Source: Lagopus muta | Lineage: Eukaryota > Chordata > Aves > Galliformes > Phasianidae | DNA length: 64,000 nucleotides | Reading direction: 5' to 3' | Assembly: GCF_023343835.1 (NCBI RefSeq) | Contig: NC_064472.1 | Span: forward strand, 45,021,799 to 45,085,798 | In this document: in pieces, positions 1-13,878 of the stretch | Position numbering within the stretch: position 1 is the stretch's first letter | How the letters are laid out: each line of letters begins with the position of its first letter | The notes under the pieces: model-generated | Database searches by the model: none | Told to the model about the DNA's origin: nothing | Seen by the model: the letters and a program-made list of their open reading frames with translations, nothing else | Made by a program: the position numbers and the translations under genes

Positions 1-3000
1 CATTGCACAAATCAGCTTAAGGAATAGTTTTTCTTCACTCATTTCAGAACCAAAATACTTGATGATGCCCACTCATTCCTAAACTAAAGCTAAGCTTCAG
101 GCTAAATATTCCCATCCGGATAATTACAAAACTTGTTAACTCCAAACTTTGAGTTATGATATGCATACACATGAACCTCCAGACAAATAAGCTAACCTTG
201 ATTCAAACTGGAAAAACGCCATATGATTGCATTTGTAACAGTACTGAACTCAAGTTATTGTACTCTGTCTCACTGTTACCACTGAACAAAGTTTATTAGC
301 ATAATGTAAATGGTGTCACATGGTCATTTCTCAGCTAGGAGAACAAGAACAAGTTCACATCTGCTTAGAACATGTATTGATACAGTATTTACATCATAGT
401 CGCATGCAAGACATCTTTTGCTTTTAAATGTAGCTTTTCATTCTTGTTGGAAGTCCCACTGGCATTTCTGAGTCAGTCCTCTCTCCTGTAGTTCCCCATT
501 ACCTGGCCCTTACTCTTCTTACCATTCTAATTCCTTGCTGTCAATTTTTACCAGCCACCTTTTTTTTTTTTTTTTTTTTTTTCAAAGATGCACAGAACTG
601 TCAGCTTTTCCACCTACTTCATTGCAAAAAGCCATTACTTCTAATTAGAAGACCACTGTTGTATCTAAGATCCCAATACACTGACCTCATGTCCAATTAC
701 AAGTGACACAGGAAACATGCTGATTAAGTTTCCCAAATACTAACAAAATAAATGCATACCTTTCACAGTTTATACTGAATGGATTGATCCAGCGGCCTTG
801 TTAAGAAGCACAGGTTGGCAGCAAACTGGACCAGCCCCAAGGAGGCTACAAAATAGGAAAAAAAAATGTTGTAGATTCATTATATGCATGCACATGGGCA
901 TGACCATTTACCTACTATCTAACAGCTTCAAGGATTTCACTCTAAGATTTCTGAATCTTCTGATGACTAATAAGATTCTATATAGCTCAGTTTCTTAAGC
1001 TGTGTCTTAAGAACTATTGCAAGCAATCTACACAGCTGCTGCTGCCAGACGGACACAGAGCATCTGCCTGGTCAAAATAATTTCTTCCAATTACGGATAA
1101 GTCCGGACTTCATTTATATTTTTCAGAGTATTTTCTAAGGATGGTTTTCCATATACAGTGCTCCTCTATAAATGTCTTAGGTTTCTATCTTCTTTCTCCG
1201 TATGTGTTTGGTGCAGATTCAGTGGTTTAAAGCTATAAATTTATTGATGTTGATGCTTTAAAAGGACAGTTATCAAAAAGAGTGGCAAAACACCAAAATA
1301 ACTCAAACACAGAGCCATTGGTTCATAATAAGAACAAATCTCTCAAGGGAGGTATTACATTTTATTTACAAACTGGAGAATATGCAGTGCAATGAAGAGA
1401 CCTTCTTTTCATATTATGAATACCTAGCATGTTACTCTCAGTTACATCTTCACAAAGGACAGGGGAGGGGAGAGAGAAAAATATCTTTGCAACAAACAGT
1501 CTTTGAAAAAAGGCAAAGTTTGTGTTCATAGTGGTAACTTAAGATGAAATAAGAAAGTCATATTAAGAGAGGTTATTTTTATTTTCCTTTCCTCTTCTAC
1601 ACCTTGAGGGAATCAATTTCTCAGCAGTAATAAAATGTAATATAATAAACAGAACGTACAGGTCTGTAACTACAATTCAAAGCTTTTTGTATAAGGCCCC
1701 ATAGCATCTGTGCTTTCAAGTTTTCCAGATTTTAATATCTGGACATACACCATGCACAACACCATGAAATAGGTTGGACTCTTTCCACTGACTTCAGTGA
1801 TTTGGGAACTAAGCTCTTATTTACATCTAATGAAGTACTTTCTTATGCCCCAAAGTCTTAAATAACTTGAGAATCACCTTCTGGAGAAGGATGAGCTCAC
1901 CTTCTTCTAAATGGCGAAGTGTTAATGTTATCAGAATCAGACTCTGGCTCAATCTCATAATGTTTTGTTGGAAACCCTGTTTCAAATACTAAGACTTTTT
2001 CAAGTCTCCAGTTTGATAAGAATTTTGGCAGCTAATCTTCACTACTATGTATACAACTAGAAGCTAGATGCCCTCATTTTCAAGAAAAGACACTCTTCAG
2101 ATTAGAAAATTAAAATCTAATATTGATTGTAAACAAAATAAAGGACCAACTAAATAAAATATATGTAGCACACATATATGTGCTATTTTATCTTTTCTTG
2201 TCTATGCAGGACAATTGTTCACATCTTTCTAGTTTTCCATGGATGTGAAATCTGTATGGCAAATGGCGTGCAGTATGCATTGCCAGAACAAGTAGGCCGA
2301 CGCCTGCTCACGGTACACTAACTTGCATTGCAGTTTATTTGTGAGAAAAACAGTACAGTAATTACACTGAAAATGTACAACAACGCTACTAATTAATACA
2401 TGAATATGTTTGAATTCACAAATTAGTCTACCAATTTACTAGCGGACATTCTGAGCAATACAAATTAATGCATTGCTTTTTGTTTTTATTCTCTTTTGCC
2501 CTTGAGAATGATTTGACACCTGACAGTTTATTTTGTGAAGCAATGATTCAGTAACAATAACACAGCAAGAAGAGTCATTCAATGAAAAGAACAATTTCAA
2601 GATAGCCTCTACTGACCACTTGTAATGCATATTTCTAACTAGTTGCACAAAGAGGCAGGGTCTTAATAACCAGCAGCATGTCTCTTGTTGTTTAACATCT
2701 GACAAGTTACTATTAAATCTAAAGTTCCACCTCACATATTATCCTACAGAGAAATGCAGCAGGCCCACCAACTCAGTCTGTTAGATATTATAGGTTTTCT
2801 TACCCTGAAAGTCTTAAGATTAATCTGTACTATCAGAGGAATGAAGCACAAACCTATGGAATTTTTGTATTTCTTCTCTCTATACCTACTCTGAATTTTA
2901 AGAAAGATCAATGTTACACATACTGAAGGCTACTGCAGAAGATAAAGCCATGCTGTGCCAAGAACTGAAATTCATCCTTAGCCCTAGCAATATTTGCCTT

Positions 3001-4987
3001 GTCACACTGCATTAATAGATTCTTCCCACCATGCAGTGGAAAAGTCAAAATTTCAATGCAAAGTGTCAAAGTAAATTTTTATAACTGATCTGAGAAACCA
3101 CCTCTTATCAGTTATATTAAACACCAAGCTTGTTGGGACTTTTAATCTAAAATAGATGATAAAATCTCCATGTGATGGACCAGGTCTCTGTATAGAGCCA
3201 GTAGTTCTCTAAGCATAAGAAGTTCTCACTCAGTAAAATAATCATCAGTCACAACAGATCATTTCTGCTAAAATGATAATGATAGAAATATTTATAGTAA
3301 TAAGAAGCAATCCATATGATAAAGGAAATGAACAAGTGTTAAAATCATTAGCTACAGTTCTGTGAGACTGTACGACTGAACCAAGCTCTTTCAGAATATT
3401 AGCCCAGGAGCTCCTGCAGAGGAATCACAATTGGTCCCTCCCTCTGCAGGGGACTTTGCCACTCCTTGGTAGCTCTGATTTCTTTTCCTTCCCATTGTAT
3501 GACTGAGATGAGGTAGGAGACTTCATTCCTCTCAGCAACTTCTTCTTTTTAAAAAAAATATTTAACATTGGCCACCACAAACTTTTCATATCTGTGTGTC
3601 CTGTATTAGAAACATATTTCATATACACCCCTAAGCACTCCACAGACTTTCAGACTTGTCAAATAGAGAATCACCTCATCTATCAACACTCCTCACAAAT
3701 TCCCTATCCTCATACTCCCACAGAACCTTTCCTGTAAAAGTGTGAGCATTTGAATGAACGAAGAAAGAAAAGTGACATGAGGGTAGTAACAGAGGACACA
3801 AGGAAAGCACACTATTTTAGCTACAATTGCTTTGTTTTAGCCTTGATTTATACCAGCCAGCATGAGAATGAATGATCTAATCTGGTTCTAGAAATCAATG
3901 GCCATGCTTGTAGAACGAATTACTACTCAGCAGTAGTTAGGGGAATACGATTTCCTAAGTAATGTTGTTTGTGTATCTTGTCCTCTTGTTTTTCATTATA
4001 ATGGGAAGAGTTTAAGAAACTACTGTAACCTTAGATACTAAGAAGAAGGAAATATGCTATGTGACACGTAGTGAAATTCCTGGTGAAAAGAGCACCTGAG
4101 ACTACAGAGCTTTACTGAACTATGTAGTTCAACATAATAAAAATTGTACTACTGATCCGATCTGTCCAGAGATCACCCAGAATCGAACAAAAAAGTGTGC
4201 TCATGAATGTTGCCACAGCATCAATCTTGTAAAGACCAGGCAGAGATGGACAGTATTTCAGGTATGCTCAGCACAGGTTCAGCTACATAGATTTTGGCAC
4301 ACAGGGAGAGAGAGAGATTGAGCCCATATCAGCCTACAGAAGAAGTAAGTAGACATAGCCTTGCTGTGACATCATCCAAAGTCAAGCTTAAAGCTAAAGA
4401 TGGCTTCAGAGAAGGCAAGCAGCTGCACGAATCTATCATTATCAAACTGTTTTTCTGTTAGAGCAGTACAAAGAAGTAAAGAGGTAAGAATCGCCTCTTA
4501 CTAGAGGAAACAGCATGAATCTTTCTAGGAGATAAATGATGGAAGAGCAAACCGAGGTGGCTTATCTTCTCAGAGCTGCAGCTTTCCTAATTAATAGCAA
4601 TTATTTTATAGTAAAAGCAAAAAGTTTTCTTCAGAGGTTATGACAGTCCGCATTCATTTTAACTGCTACTGAAGTTCAGACTTCTGTTTGTTTTTTTTTT
4701 TAATCCATTCAGGCAGATAAAATGAAAAACGGCTTTTCTGATTTCTTTTCAGTATATTTCCTAATAAAAGGAACCAAAGGGAATCTAGTAATTTCACTGT
4801 TTCTAATATTAACTATGTTTTTCTCAAGAATCCATATATGTTTTCACAGGTGTTTCCAGAGGCTGTGGGAGGCAGATGAAGAATAGTTCTTACTGGACCT
4901 GTTTTGTTTCCATGTACCTAAACCTGGTGTATAAGTATTGTGTGCTGTAAATAATGTATAAAACTCCCACCAGTAAATTAATCCTCA
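1..4987. other. Intergenic, no gene seen
   Basis: The longest open frames here are under 100 codons, have no recognisable domain and lack splice-linked partners. The base composition is ordinary AT-rich avian non-coding DNA. Apart from a poly-T run at 560-582 I see no repeat family that I can name. Distant enhancers of the downstream gene could lie here but nothing in the sequence identifies them. Confidence 0.6.
560..582. repeat. Poly-T tract (23 T)
   Basis: An uninterrupted run of 23 T. No retroposed sequence is visible beside it, so it reads as a simple mononucleotide repeat rather than the tail of a processed copy. Confidence 0.9.
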
Positions 4988-5805
4988 TCAATGGGATGAG
5001 GTTCAACAAGGCCAAATGCTGGGTCCTGCACTTTGGCCACAACAACCCCAGGCAACACTACAGACTTGGGGCGGAGTGGCTGAAAGACTGTGTAGAGGAC
5101 ATGGACCTGGGGTATTGACTGGTGCTCTGCTGAACATGAGCCAGCAGTGTGCCTGGGTGGCCAAGAAGGCCAACGGCATCCTGGCTTGCATCAGAAACAC
5201 CGTTGCCAGCAGGAACAGGGCAGTGATTCTTCCCCTGTACTCAGCTCTGGTGAGGCTGCACCTCGAGTACTATGTCCAGTTTTGGGCTTCTCACTGCAAG
5301 AAAGACACTGAGGCCCTGGAACGTGTTCAAAGGAGGGCAACAAAGCTGATGAGGGGTCTGAAGCAAAGGCCTTATGAGGAGCTGCTGAAGGCGCTGGGAA
5401 TGTTCAGTTTGGAGAAGAGCAGGCTCAGGGAAGACCTTACTGCTCTCTATAACTTCCTGAAGGGAGGTTGTAGTGAGCTGGGGGTCGGCCTCTTCTCTCA
5501 TGTAACTGGTGATAGGACTGGAGGGAATGGCTTCAAGCTGTGCCAGGGGAGATTTAGGCTGGATGTTAGGAAATATTATTTTTTCTGAAAGAGTGGTCAG
5601 GCACTGGAATGGGCTACCCAGGAAGGTGGTGGAGTCACCAACCCTGGAGGTGTTCAAGGAATAATTGGATTTTGTGTTGAAGGAGATGGTTTAGTGAGAA
5701 CTATTGGTGATTGGACTGAGTGGTTGGACTGGATGATCTTGTAGGTCTTTTCCAACCTTGGTGTTTCTATGATTCTATGACTCTGCGATTTTGTGATTCT
5801 GTGAT
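4988..5805 (+). mobile_element. CR1 LINE, 5'-truncated 3' end, sense orientation
   Basis: The segment resembles the avian CR1 (chicken repeat 1) non-LTR retrotransposon. It carries the end of the reverse-transcriptase ORF2: translated pieces include [46 protein letters not shown] and [18 protein letters not shown]. An open frame of 190 codons survives at 5016-5588, though the first part is shifted relative to the ORF2 frame. The 3' UTR follows, with the usual phrase GGTTGGACTGGATGATCTTG near 5720. The copy ends in the degenerate short tandem repeat typical of CR1 tails (ATTCTATG-like units, about 5768-5805). CR1 copies lack a poly-A tail and are usually 5'-truncated, which fits. Not an active element. 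Confidence 0.93.
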
Positions 5806-6457
5806 CCATACCATGAAATATCCAAAGTATCTTGCAGTGTATACCATAAATTTGTTAAACTTGGGCTTTTCATGAGTTCAATGAAATAGGCAAACATAAA
5901 AAAAGTCTCAGATTCTTGCATCTTTTCTGCTTTTAGTGATCTTCACTTATATCCACTGCTTTATTTGTAGGACTTTAACCTTTGAATGGGAATTTATTTT
6001 TACAGATTTTGGTCAATTTCCTGGAGCACAGTGAGGCATGTCTGATGCCTAGAAGTTTATTGTGACGAGCAAAGACTGGGCAACCTTCCAAGCATACACA
6101 CATGTAATGACGAGGTCAGAAAGTTGCAAAGTTGTTAAAATAAAAGGCAGTAAAGATAACACTCATGCATCTGCACTGTCTGACAATCCTATCTGATTCC
6201 AGTAACATCAAGTATATTTGTTGGTGCTTTTTCTCCTGAAAAGACAGCAAACTATATCATGCCTATATGAAACAAAGCTGTTTTTACCCTTCAGTAAGAC
6301 TGCCGTTACTGTCACTGACACAGCAGCAGCAGTCACTGTCTTTCTTTCCTTCAAAATCTCTTTCATATACATATGCACTCAGACAAACTAAATTCTGCCT
6401 TTGCAAAGGGTTCTGTAATGGAAACAGATTCTGAGTCACAGAGTCCTGTGCTATACA
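5806..6457. other. Intergenic, no gene seen
   Basis: Single-copy-looking sequence between the CR1 tail and the mariner relic. I see no exon, RNA gene or nameable repeat. Confidence 0.5.
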
Positions 6458-6929
6458 TACATAGGTTGCTCTGAAAGTAATGCTTCCTGTTTATTTCCAT
6501 GGACACTACAACAGATATGAACACAACACTATTTAATAAAGCAAACTCTCAGCTACAAAACACTTTTTCAACATTGCCACAACCATTAGCTATGCATTTT
6601 CATCAGTAATGGAAAAGAACCTGCATGCCACACTCATAACAATCTGTACCAGGAGAGGTGACCCACTGTGACCACCACTGAACCATACAATCCACTGCCT
6701 CATGATGGTCACATCCACTATTTGGTCTCCATAAATGTTCAGCATCAATGAATGTCGATGCATGCTATTTTTTCCACATGGAGGAATTCAATGTCTGAGT
6801 GTCCCTGTGCTGCCATCTGTCACATGGCAACAAAATGTAACAGTGGGAAGGTTTAACCTCTACTGCCACACCACCAACATCCACCAACATGATAAAATAG
6901 GAGGCTCTGCTTTTGGAGCAGCCCTCATA
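6458..6929 (-). mobile_element. Internally deleted mariner element, Galluhop-like
   Basis: A 472-bp element bounded by imperfect terminal inverted repeats of about 30 bp. The left end at 6458 contains GGTTGCTCTGAAAGTAATGC, and the reverse complement of the right end contains GGGCTGCTCCAAAAGCAGAG; both ends begin with TA, the mariner target dinucleotide. Read on the - strand, the interior resembles the N-terminal helix-turn-helix region of a mariner transposase (fragments NIYGDQIVDV and MRQWIVWFSGG), broken by stops and frameshifts. The catalytic DD34D-type region is absent, so this is a non-autonomous deletion derivative. I attribute it to the chicken Galluhop/Mariner1_GG family from memory of that consensus. 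The left TIR also agrees with the family ending better than random DNA would. Confidence 0.85.
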
Positions 6930-9900
6930 CAAGCTGAACCATGAACGTCTATCCAATGGAGATCAGATTGTTCAAGAAATAATGACAAAAGAACTAACCA
7001 AACATGGGTGAAGTTTCCTCCTATCAAAATGTAATCTAGATCAAGAAATTGTAGTGATTCTGAGAGGTCACTTTGGTTATGCTGGGGATTATACTACAAA
7101 TTGTCAGATATTACAAACTGGAAGTCTTCTATCCTCATTCCTATGAATTGGTGTTCTACTGGTCAGCAAGATCCAATTCACTCTGAAATACTGATTTATT
7201 TAAAAAATGGGTGGATAGTACAATGCCTGATGTGGGTAGTGATTCTTTAAAATCTGAATGCCACAAGTTAAGACGCATTTTAGAGCATCCCGAAACTGAT
7301 TTGGGATACAGTTTGATTTACATTCAAACCAATGGTGAGACTTGAAAACATGGAGCTCTAACTTCTAAAAATCTCTCTGTCGTATGTTTAACAATTACTG
7401 GAGTTACTCTAATGGTTAGTACTCAAATCTCAAAGGAAAAGAAGTTCTGGGAGCATGCTGTACTTTGATTTAAATGCACTGAAATACTGCTTCAGCACTT
7501 TCTTTCTTCTTTAACTAAGAAGTCGGGAGACAACACTGGACTTGCCCATGGCGGTATAATCTAAAATATGTGGGTAGATTCAATGATTTTAAATGCAAAG
7601 AGCTTCTGATTCTCTCAGATGCTGTCACATTACAGCAACACAGTATTTGAGGTGGTTGTGAATGACTGGAATGTAGAGATGGAAATTAGTTTTATACCTT
7701 TGCCTACAATAATGGTAATTAAATAGCATTTGCTGGGCACTGTCAGTATATACAGAAAGAACATTCAGAGATGTGATTTGGTAACTATTAAGTCAATGTG
7801 AGCCTGACAATTGAAACTGCAGGAAAACAGAAATGTGAAGCACTGGTTTAATGGCAGCTGCACATTATCACAAAGGAAGTGCTATGACTATCTGTGTCAT
7901 TTATCAATACAATCAAAGCAGTGAGTGAATATCATAACCTGTTACTGCATATATTTGTACCTCTAGGAAAGAAAGGATCATGCTTTATTCTGTTTTATTT
8001 CTGTTACTCACTGTCTGTGATACTGATACTAAATATAAAGAAAACATTGGAAGACAAGCTCATTTGATCATGCACAGTGTCACTGTGGTTGCTATAGAAC
8101 TATTAAAATTACGGAATCTGTGAAGCTAATCTATCATGTAACACAGAATATGTCTATATCTTCTATACAATCATTTTGTGCAAATAACCACCTAACTAAC
8201 ATCATGCCATGCAACCATATAAACAATGAATAGCATTCCATGCAAAACTCTCACCAACAAAATTAATAAAGAGAAAGCTACCTTTGGTCCAGATTCTGAA
8301 CTTGCAAAAATACAAATAATCACAGGATGTTTCCTGAAGTAAATTTCACTAGTTTATTGCGAGCTATCTAATTCTCTAAGGAGCTTGTTCATTTTATACT
8401 GGAATCAAATGGCTTGATACCTAATTAATCAGTTTGTCACAGTTGTTCAGAGCTTTGAGAGCTACATAAGATGACTTTTACTTTCTCTAATGCCAAGATA
8501 GCATAAGGACATAAGTCATTTTCCCAGATGAAGAAAGCTATGAGGAAACATTTTCAGTGTCACAATGCCTCTATGCCTGTTTTAAAGAAGAGGGTTTATA
8601 CAGGACTCATGTATTAGCAGGTTCACATTTAATAGCAGAGGCCAAGGACTGGAGGTGAAGAGGTGAGAGGAGCAAAGGGAAAGGAAAACCTTAAAAACCC
8701 AGAGACTCCCTGGTGTTTTAACAGAGACAGCCAGTCCTCTGCATGCTCCTATGCCATGGGCCTCCCATAAGTACAATAGCAACATTATTAAGTAGCAATA
8801 ACAACATTATCTTCTTATTTTTTGGAGGTTCAGATAGACACAAGACAGGAAAACATAAACACACACACAGACATGGCATGTGTAGGAAGAAAAAGAAATG
8901 TACTGAACAGGACGCACACATGTGCTGAACATGTGTTTTCAGTGTAAACAACTCCTCAAGTAACAGCTAGGAGACATAGAGGGTTTGTGGGCGCATTCTA
9001 TGCCAGCAACTGGCAGGCATCTGAGCAGTGCAGGCTAACACTCTGGGGCTACAAACATACAGATGAGAGTCTGGAAGAATGTCACTGTAAGCACCACTAC
9101 AATTTTTTAAGCCTTCAGACCCAAGGCCAACAGAGAAAGAGAGTTATTCCAGAGGCAGCACTTCTCCTGCCAGAGTTTATCCCATGTTCTACATGCAGGT
9201 GATGCACAAGAGTGATCAAGGACAACTTTTTCACGCATGGTTTGTTTGCTTCCCGTGCCTCAGCTTTTCTTCCTATCCTTTGCCAGTCTTGTCTCTGTCT
9301 GCCTTGGGCTTCTATAAAACACGACACACTTTGGTACTGCAACTGGAGTACCACAGTCATTAATGAAATACAGCTACATAATGACAAGAAGGATTCTTGA
9401 ATGCTTTCATTACCTACAGCTGTTACGTGCCATTAAACATTATAATCCATGAATAACTTTATGCATATGTGAAGAAACGCAAGGGACAGTCCATGCTTGG
9501 AATCAGCAGATTTACAAGCAGTAAAAAATGATAGCAGGCTGCTTCTAATAGCACCAAGTTTTCTGCTGAAGTACCTAAGTTGCTCATCTAACAACATATA
9601 GGTACTAAATAATGCTTTTCCTGCTGCTGAAACAGGGTCTTTTTCTCTTCTTTCCTTCTCCCCCCACAAAGACTCGCCAGTACCTGATAACAGCAAAAAC
9701 AATCCTCTTAGTGATCTCTTACTTGTTTTCTTCCTTTCTACACATCTGCTTTATTCACTAAAGTTATAGGAATTAGTTTCTTTTCAACCTTTTCCCTACG
9801 GTAAAGTAGATCAAAACTGTGTAGGCAGGCTAAGAATTAAGTGGGAAGAGAAGCAGGTGAAAACAGATGCATGGGTAATCACATGAGCATTTTTGTGAGA

Positions 9901-10116
9901 AATGTTGAAATAAGGATGTTTTAGAACAGCCAGCAATTCTGAAGCCTAACACAGGTGGCTTGTTCGCTAGCAAAGTAAGAGAAAACCGGACTTCTCAGTG
10001 CACTGAGGCACTAACTGAATGCCCCTGGATAACTCTGGGATGCCTGAGAGTGGGCTAAAAGGGATGCAGTGCAGTGTGACAGCTGCACGTTCTTCACGTG
10101 CTGCACCTGGCATTCT

Positions 10117-10159
10117 CCCCACCCCCAAGTCCCCTCCAGCCCCCTCTCTCCCCACCCCC
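10117..10159 (-). other. G-quadruplex-forming candidate
   Basis: The + strand carries six runs of four or five C separated by 1-5 bases (CCCC-A-CCCCC-AAGT-CCCC-TCCAG-CCCCC-TCTCT-CCCC-A-CCCCC). The - strand therefore has six G4/G5 runs with short loops, well within the usual G3+N1-7 rule for intramolecular G-quadruplexes. It sits about 9.8 kb upstream of the RGMB start, outside any CpG island. Confidence 0.75.
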
Positions 10160-10690
10160 GCAGCAGCACAGCTGTGGCAATTTGAAACAGATAGGCTTCC
10201 AACAGACCGCTGCTGCTCTGAAACCACACCATGGAGCCTTTTTAGTCTGCAGCAGGCTCAGCTACTGCACTGTGATTGTGTCCATCTGGGCTTGGTATGG
10301 GATGCCACAGATTGGGAATGGGAAACTAAATACATCAAGGACCACATCTCAAAAGAGCCACAAGGCAAGAACTGCAAGAAGAGAGTGGGAATTTCACAGT
10401 GAAATTAACGGAGGTTGTAAAACAAGTAACTAGAAAAGATAAAGCATGCAAAGAGAAGAACAGAAAGGAAGTGACAGAAAATGGAAATTATAGGAATGAG
10501 AAGGAGCTAATGGCATAGTGGCAAAACTAAAAAATAAAAGCAAAGCCAAATGTAGATGGAAAGGGGAATACTCTCCACGTGAAAGAGAATTTGAAAGTGA
10601 AATAGTATAGAAAAAGTTAATTAAAATCAGTCTCTCAGTATTCTTTGCTACAAAGACAAAACATATCCTTGAGGTTTTCCTAACAGAAAG

Positions 10691-10707
10691 AAAAAAAAAA
10701 AAAAAAA
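10691..10707. repeat. Poly-A tract
   Basis: Seventeen consecutive A following a short A-rich lead. No associated retroposed gene copy was seen. Confidence 0.85.
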
Positions 10708-13700
10708 GGTTTGATCCTTCTTACCCTACTACAAGCAGAAACTACACTACCCCTATATTTTCTCTGGTAAGCTACTTGAAAGGAAAGATAGGAAAGTAGG
10801 AATAATGAGACAATAAGAAAGTAACTAACAGAGCCTCCAAATGTACCAACAAAGTGGTACGTTTATTACCAAACATATTGTGGAGCAGTTCTTAGCTCTA
10901 GTGCAAACAGAAAACTGAAGATGTAGCATGGGGAAACTACAGCCCTTCTGCTGTTCTAGGATTGCAGTGGTAACCAAAATGGGAAGCCTCAGTCTGTTCC
11001 AGGGAAACTGCACATGACAAGGTCTTCCTCCTATCAGTTCTTCATCAGTCAGACTAGCCTTAATGCCTTTGTACTCCCCATGGACACACGGATCTTTTCA
11101 TTACTGGTACCTTTCTGTGCTCTCCAAATGTGGTTTCTTCCACAGTTGTGACAAGTGTAGCCCAACCTTCAAAATGATCTCACCTTTCCAACATGGTTGG
11201 TTAACAAGCTAATATGCAGTGGGTAAAAGTATCTTTTCTAGATCCTCAAGCCTTGGGGACACCAAAGATCCAGCAATTAGTGAAAGGCGAGGGATAAAAT
11301 AAAACACTGTGCACCTTCCAGTCGACAACTGAAATCAATGCATGTAACAGCCTGCTGTGGACTCCAGGTGGAAAGTACAGAGAAGCACCAGGAAATGAGT
11401 GATTTTTTGTACAGATGCAATTAAGCAGCACACCAACCCAATCTCAGAGCACTGGTAGAGCTAAAGCAAAGTGCAGCTTGCATAATTCCCATGTAGTCAA
11501 AATAGACTACAGCTTTCTGACTTTATGCAAATTAAAGGGATTTGCATAACTGTTTCTGGATTTTTGCACTCAGTACTTACAGGTCCATGAGGCTGGTAGA
11601 TCTGCTAAAGAGGTAAGAAAAAAGGTTCCTTAATAATAGCAGATGCATCATACCTCCTCATGTTCCACTTTAAAATGCAGACAAAAATAAACTTGGAAGA
11701 AACAGAAAGGCCAGCACCTTTTGTTAAATGTTTTTGTTGGTGCTACTCAATCATGAAAGCGATGCCAGAGCAGAGAATTCCAATTTCGTTTCTTCAGTCT
11801 TGGGACTGCTAGATTTACTGAGCACTAAAAAAAAAAACACTGCTGAAAAGACAAGTAAAGCCTGGGCTGTCATCACTGTGGCCGAACAGCTGTGCAGGCA
11901 ATATATGGGTGGTGGGGGCAGGACAGAGGCTCTACTTGATTCACACCACGTTCTGCATAGAGGATCATCTATGAACGTTGCTCAGAATCCTTCCTTGAGA
12001 GATTGGTAATAAAAGTACAGATCTACAGACAGAGTGATTAAAAAGATATTTCACACAAATTCAGCAACATTGGGCTGTGGACCCTGTCAGTAAGGCAAAA
12101 TTAAAAAAGCAGCGTCATGCTTGGAAGGTACCATTCAAACTTGCCGTAAATGTAAGGCTTGCTTTAAAAAGCATCAGCATAAAAGAAATCATGACAGACA
12201 GTGAAAAGGATTCTGTAATGTCTACATGGTGACTACACAGAAAACACAGATCAGTATTCAATGGCTTGATCTGCATTCAATGGCTAGGTATTCAGAATGT
12301 GTTCTCTACCACTCCCCAAGCAGTTCTGGTGCCTACACCTTCAGTAAAGACAGGAAAAAAACGTCAGGACTAGAAGCTGCACAGGGGACAGAGCAGCAGT
12401 GTCCTGACCTCTATGACCAATATAGAAAGATCCAGATTACCAGCAACCATGCACAAACTAAAGGGAATTCAGCAAAAGCAGCCACAAAGGAAGGGTAAAA
12501 AAGGCATGTTTTGAAGTGCAAATCAGTCATTAGTTTGGCATGCCAAACACACCACCTCAACAGAGCCTTGATCCAATGACATGACGAGAAGGCAACTGCT
12601 TCTAGATATCATCTCTGAAAATGTATTTTGCAAGCTGCCCAAAAAATACAAGAGCAGTCAACAGACCAATATGATTGCTACAATACAACCCACACCTGTT
12701 AATGCGTTACAATGATTAAACAAATTTAGCTTCCATTTACTCAAGAAATTTATTCTATAAACAATTTATTCACATATACAATAAAAAATCAGTTTTAAAT
12801 CTTTAATAGCTTGAATAAGTAACACTGTAGCAGTTACTGCTCAATGTCATCAAAACAATGGATATAAAGGCATTCTGTGCATGCCCCTTATTGTCTGCTC
12901 TGTTTTTGTCCAGAATTCAAACATTTAGCATCACTGTTTTTGAAGCCTGACACATGTATAAAATCTCCAAGCAAGTCAGTATTTCCTGATCAATTATTTG
13001 TCAGTAAGAGGGACAGCAGCAAGGAAGTATGATGTTAGCTTTCCATCTGAGTCTGAGTAAGGAATAGGAATTGCAGCTTGGTTAAGTCACTCTTTCTGAT
13101 GAAATGATCTTATGAGCCCATTCTCTTTTTGTGTTTCAAGAAGAGAAGGCTTTCCACAGGAACATCCCAGTGAATGGCATGAGATGGCTTAATGGACGCA
13201 GGAGTGAGGGAGGCTCAGTAATGGCCCAGGATTTTCTAAGGGAAGCATTCCATTCCTTCTACTCAACACAATACTTTGCTTTCTGTATGTTCCTTGAGCT
13301 TCTCCCTAGCTCTTCCATTAAAAATTCAGCCTATAAACCGCTCTGTCCACGTACCTAGGCTAAACCTCTCTGAGGTCAGGCAGATACACTCATATGGAAG
13401 CAGCTGCCAACATACAGGCTGAAGGGAAATTTAAGAGGCAGTAATCTTCAGTTCTGTGATAACTATATAAAACCTGGTGTGGCAGAACCTGTCATTCTAC
13501 TTGGTGCTGTAACAGGTCCTCAGATTTTGCAATATATTTGCAATTAAAGAGACAAAAGAGGTGACATGATGAAATGAAAACAAATTTTTCCAGGAAACCA
13601 TACCTGAAGCTGAGTGGCAGCATAGTCCAGTACAGAGCTCCCTGACCCAAATGCTGGTCATTTGAATTCAAAACATGATTAGAGGCTCTTATGATTGATT

Positions 13701-13796
13701 TTTCAAGTGGAAAGTTTCACCATATATCAGAACTTAGTCAATTATTCCCACCTACCAAGGATCGTTCATATTGTTTCTTCCTAGGCAGACATATTC

Positions 13797-13878
13797 TACC
13801 TTCCCTTTCTTTTCATTTCCTACTCTCTCTCCTTTCTCCATCCCAGTCTTCTCTCTTTCTTTCTCCTTTCTTCCTGCT
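13797..13878. repeat. Polypyrimidine (CT-rich) tract
   Basis: About 80 bases that are almost entirely C and T on the + strand, built of CTTT/CTCTC-type units with few interruptions. It is a simple low-complexity tract. Confidence 0.75.

Noticed and set aside
10019..10433. Two open frames of 111 and 127 codons
   Set aside because: They overlap each other and two - strand frames over a C-rich simple tract, with no domain and no splice partners.
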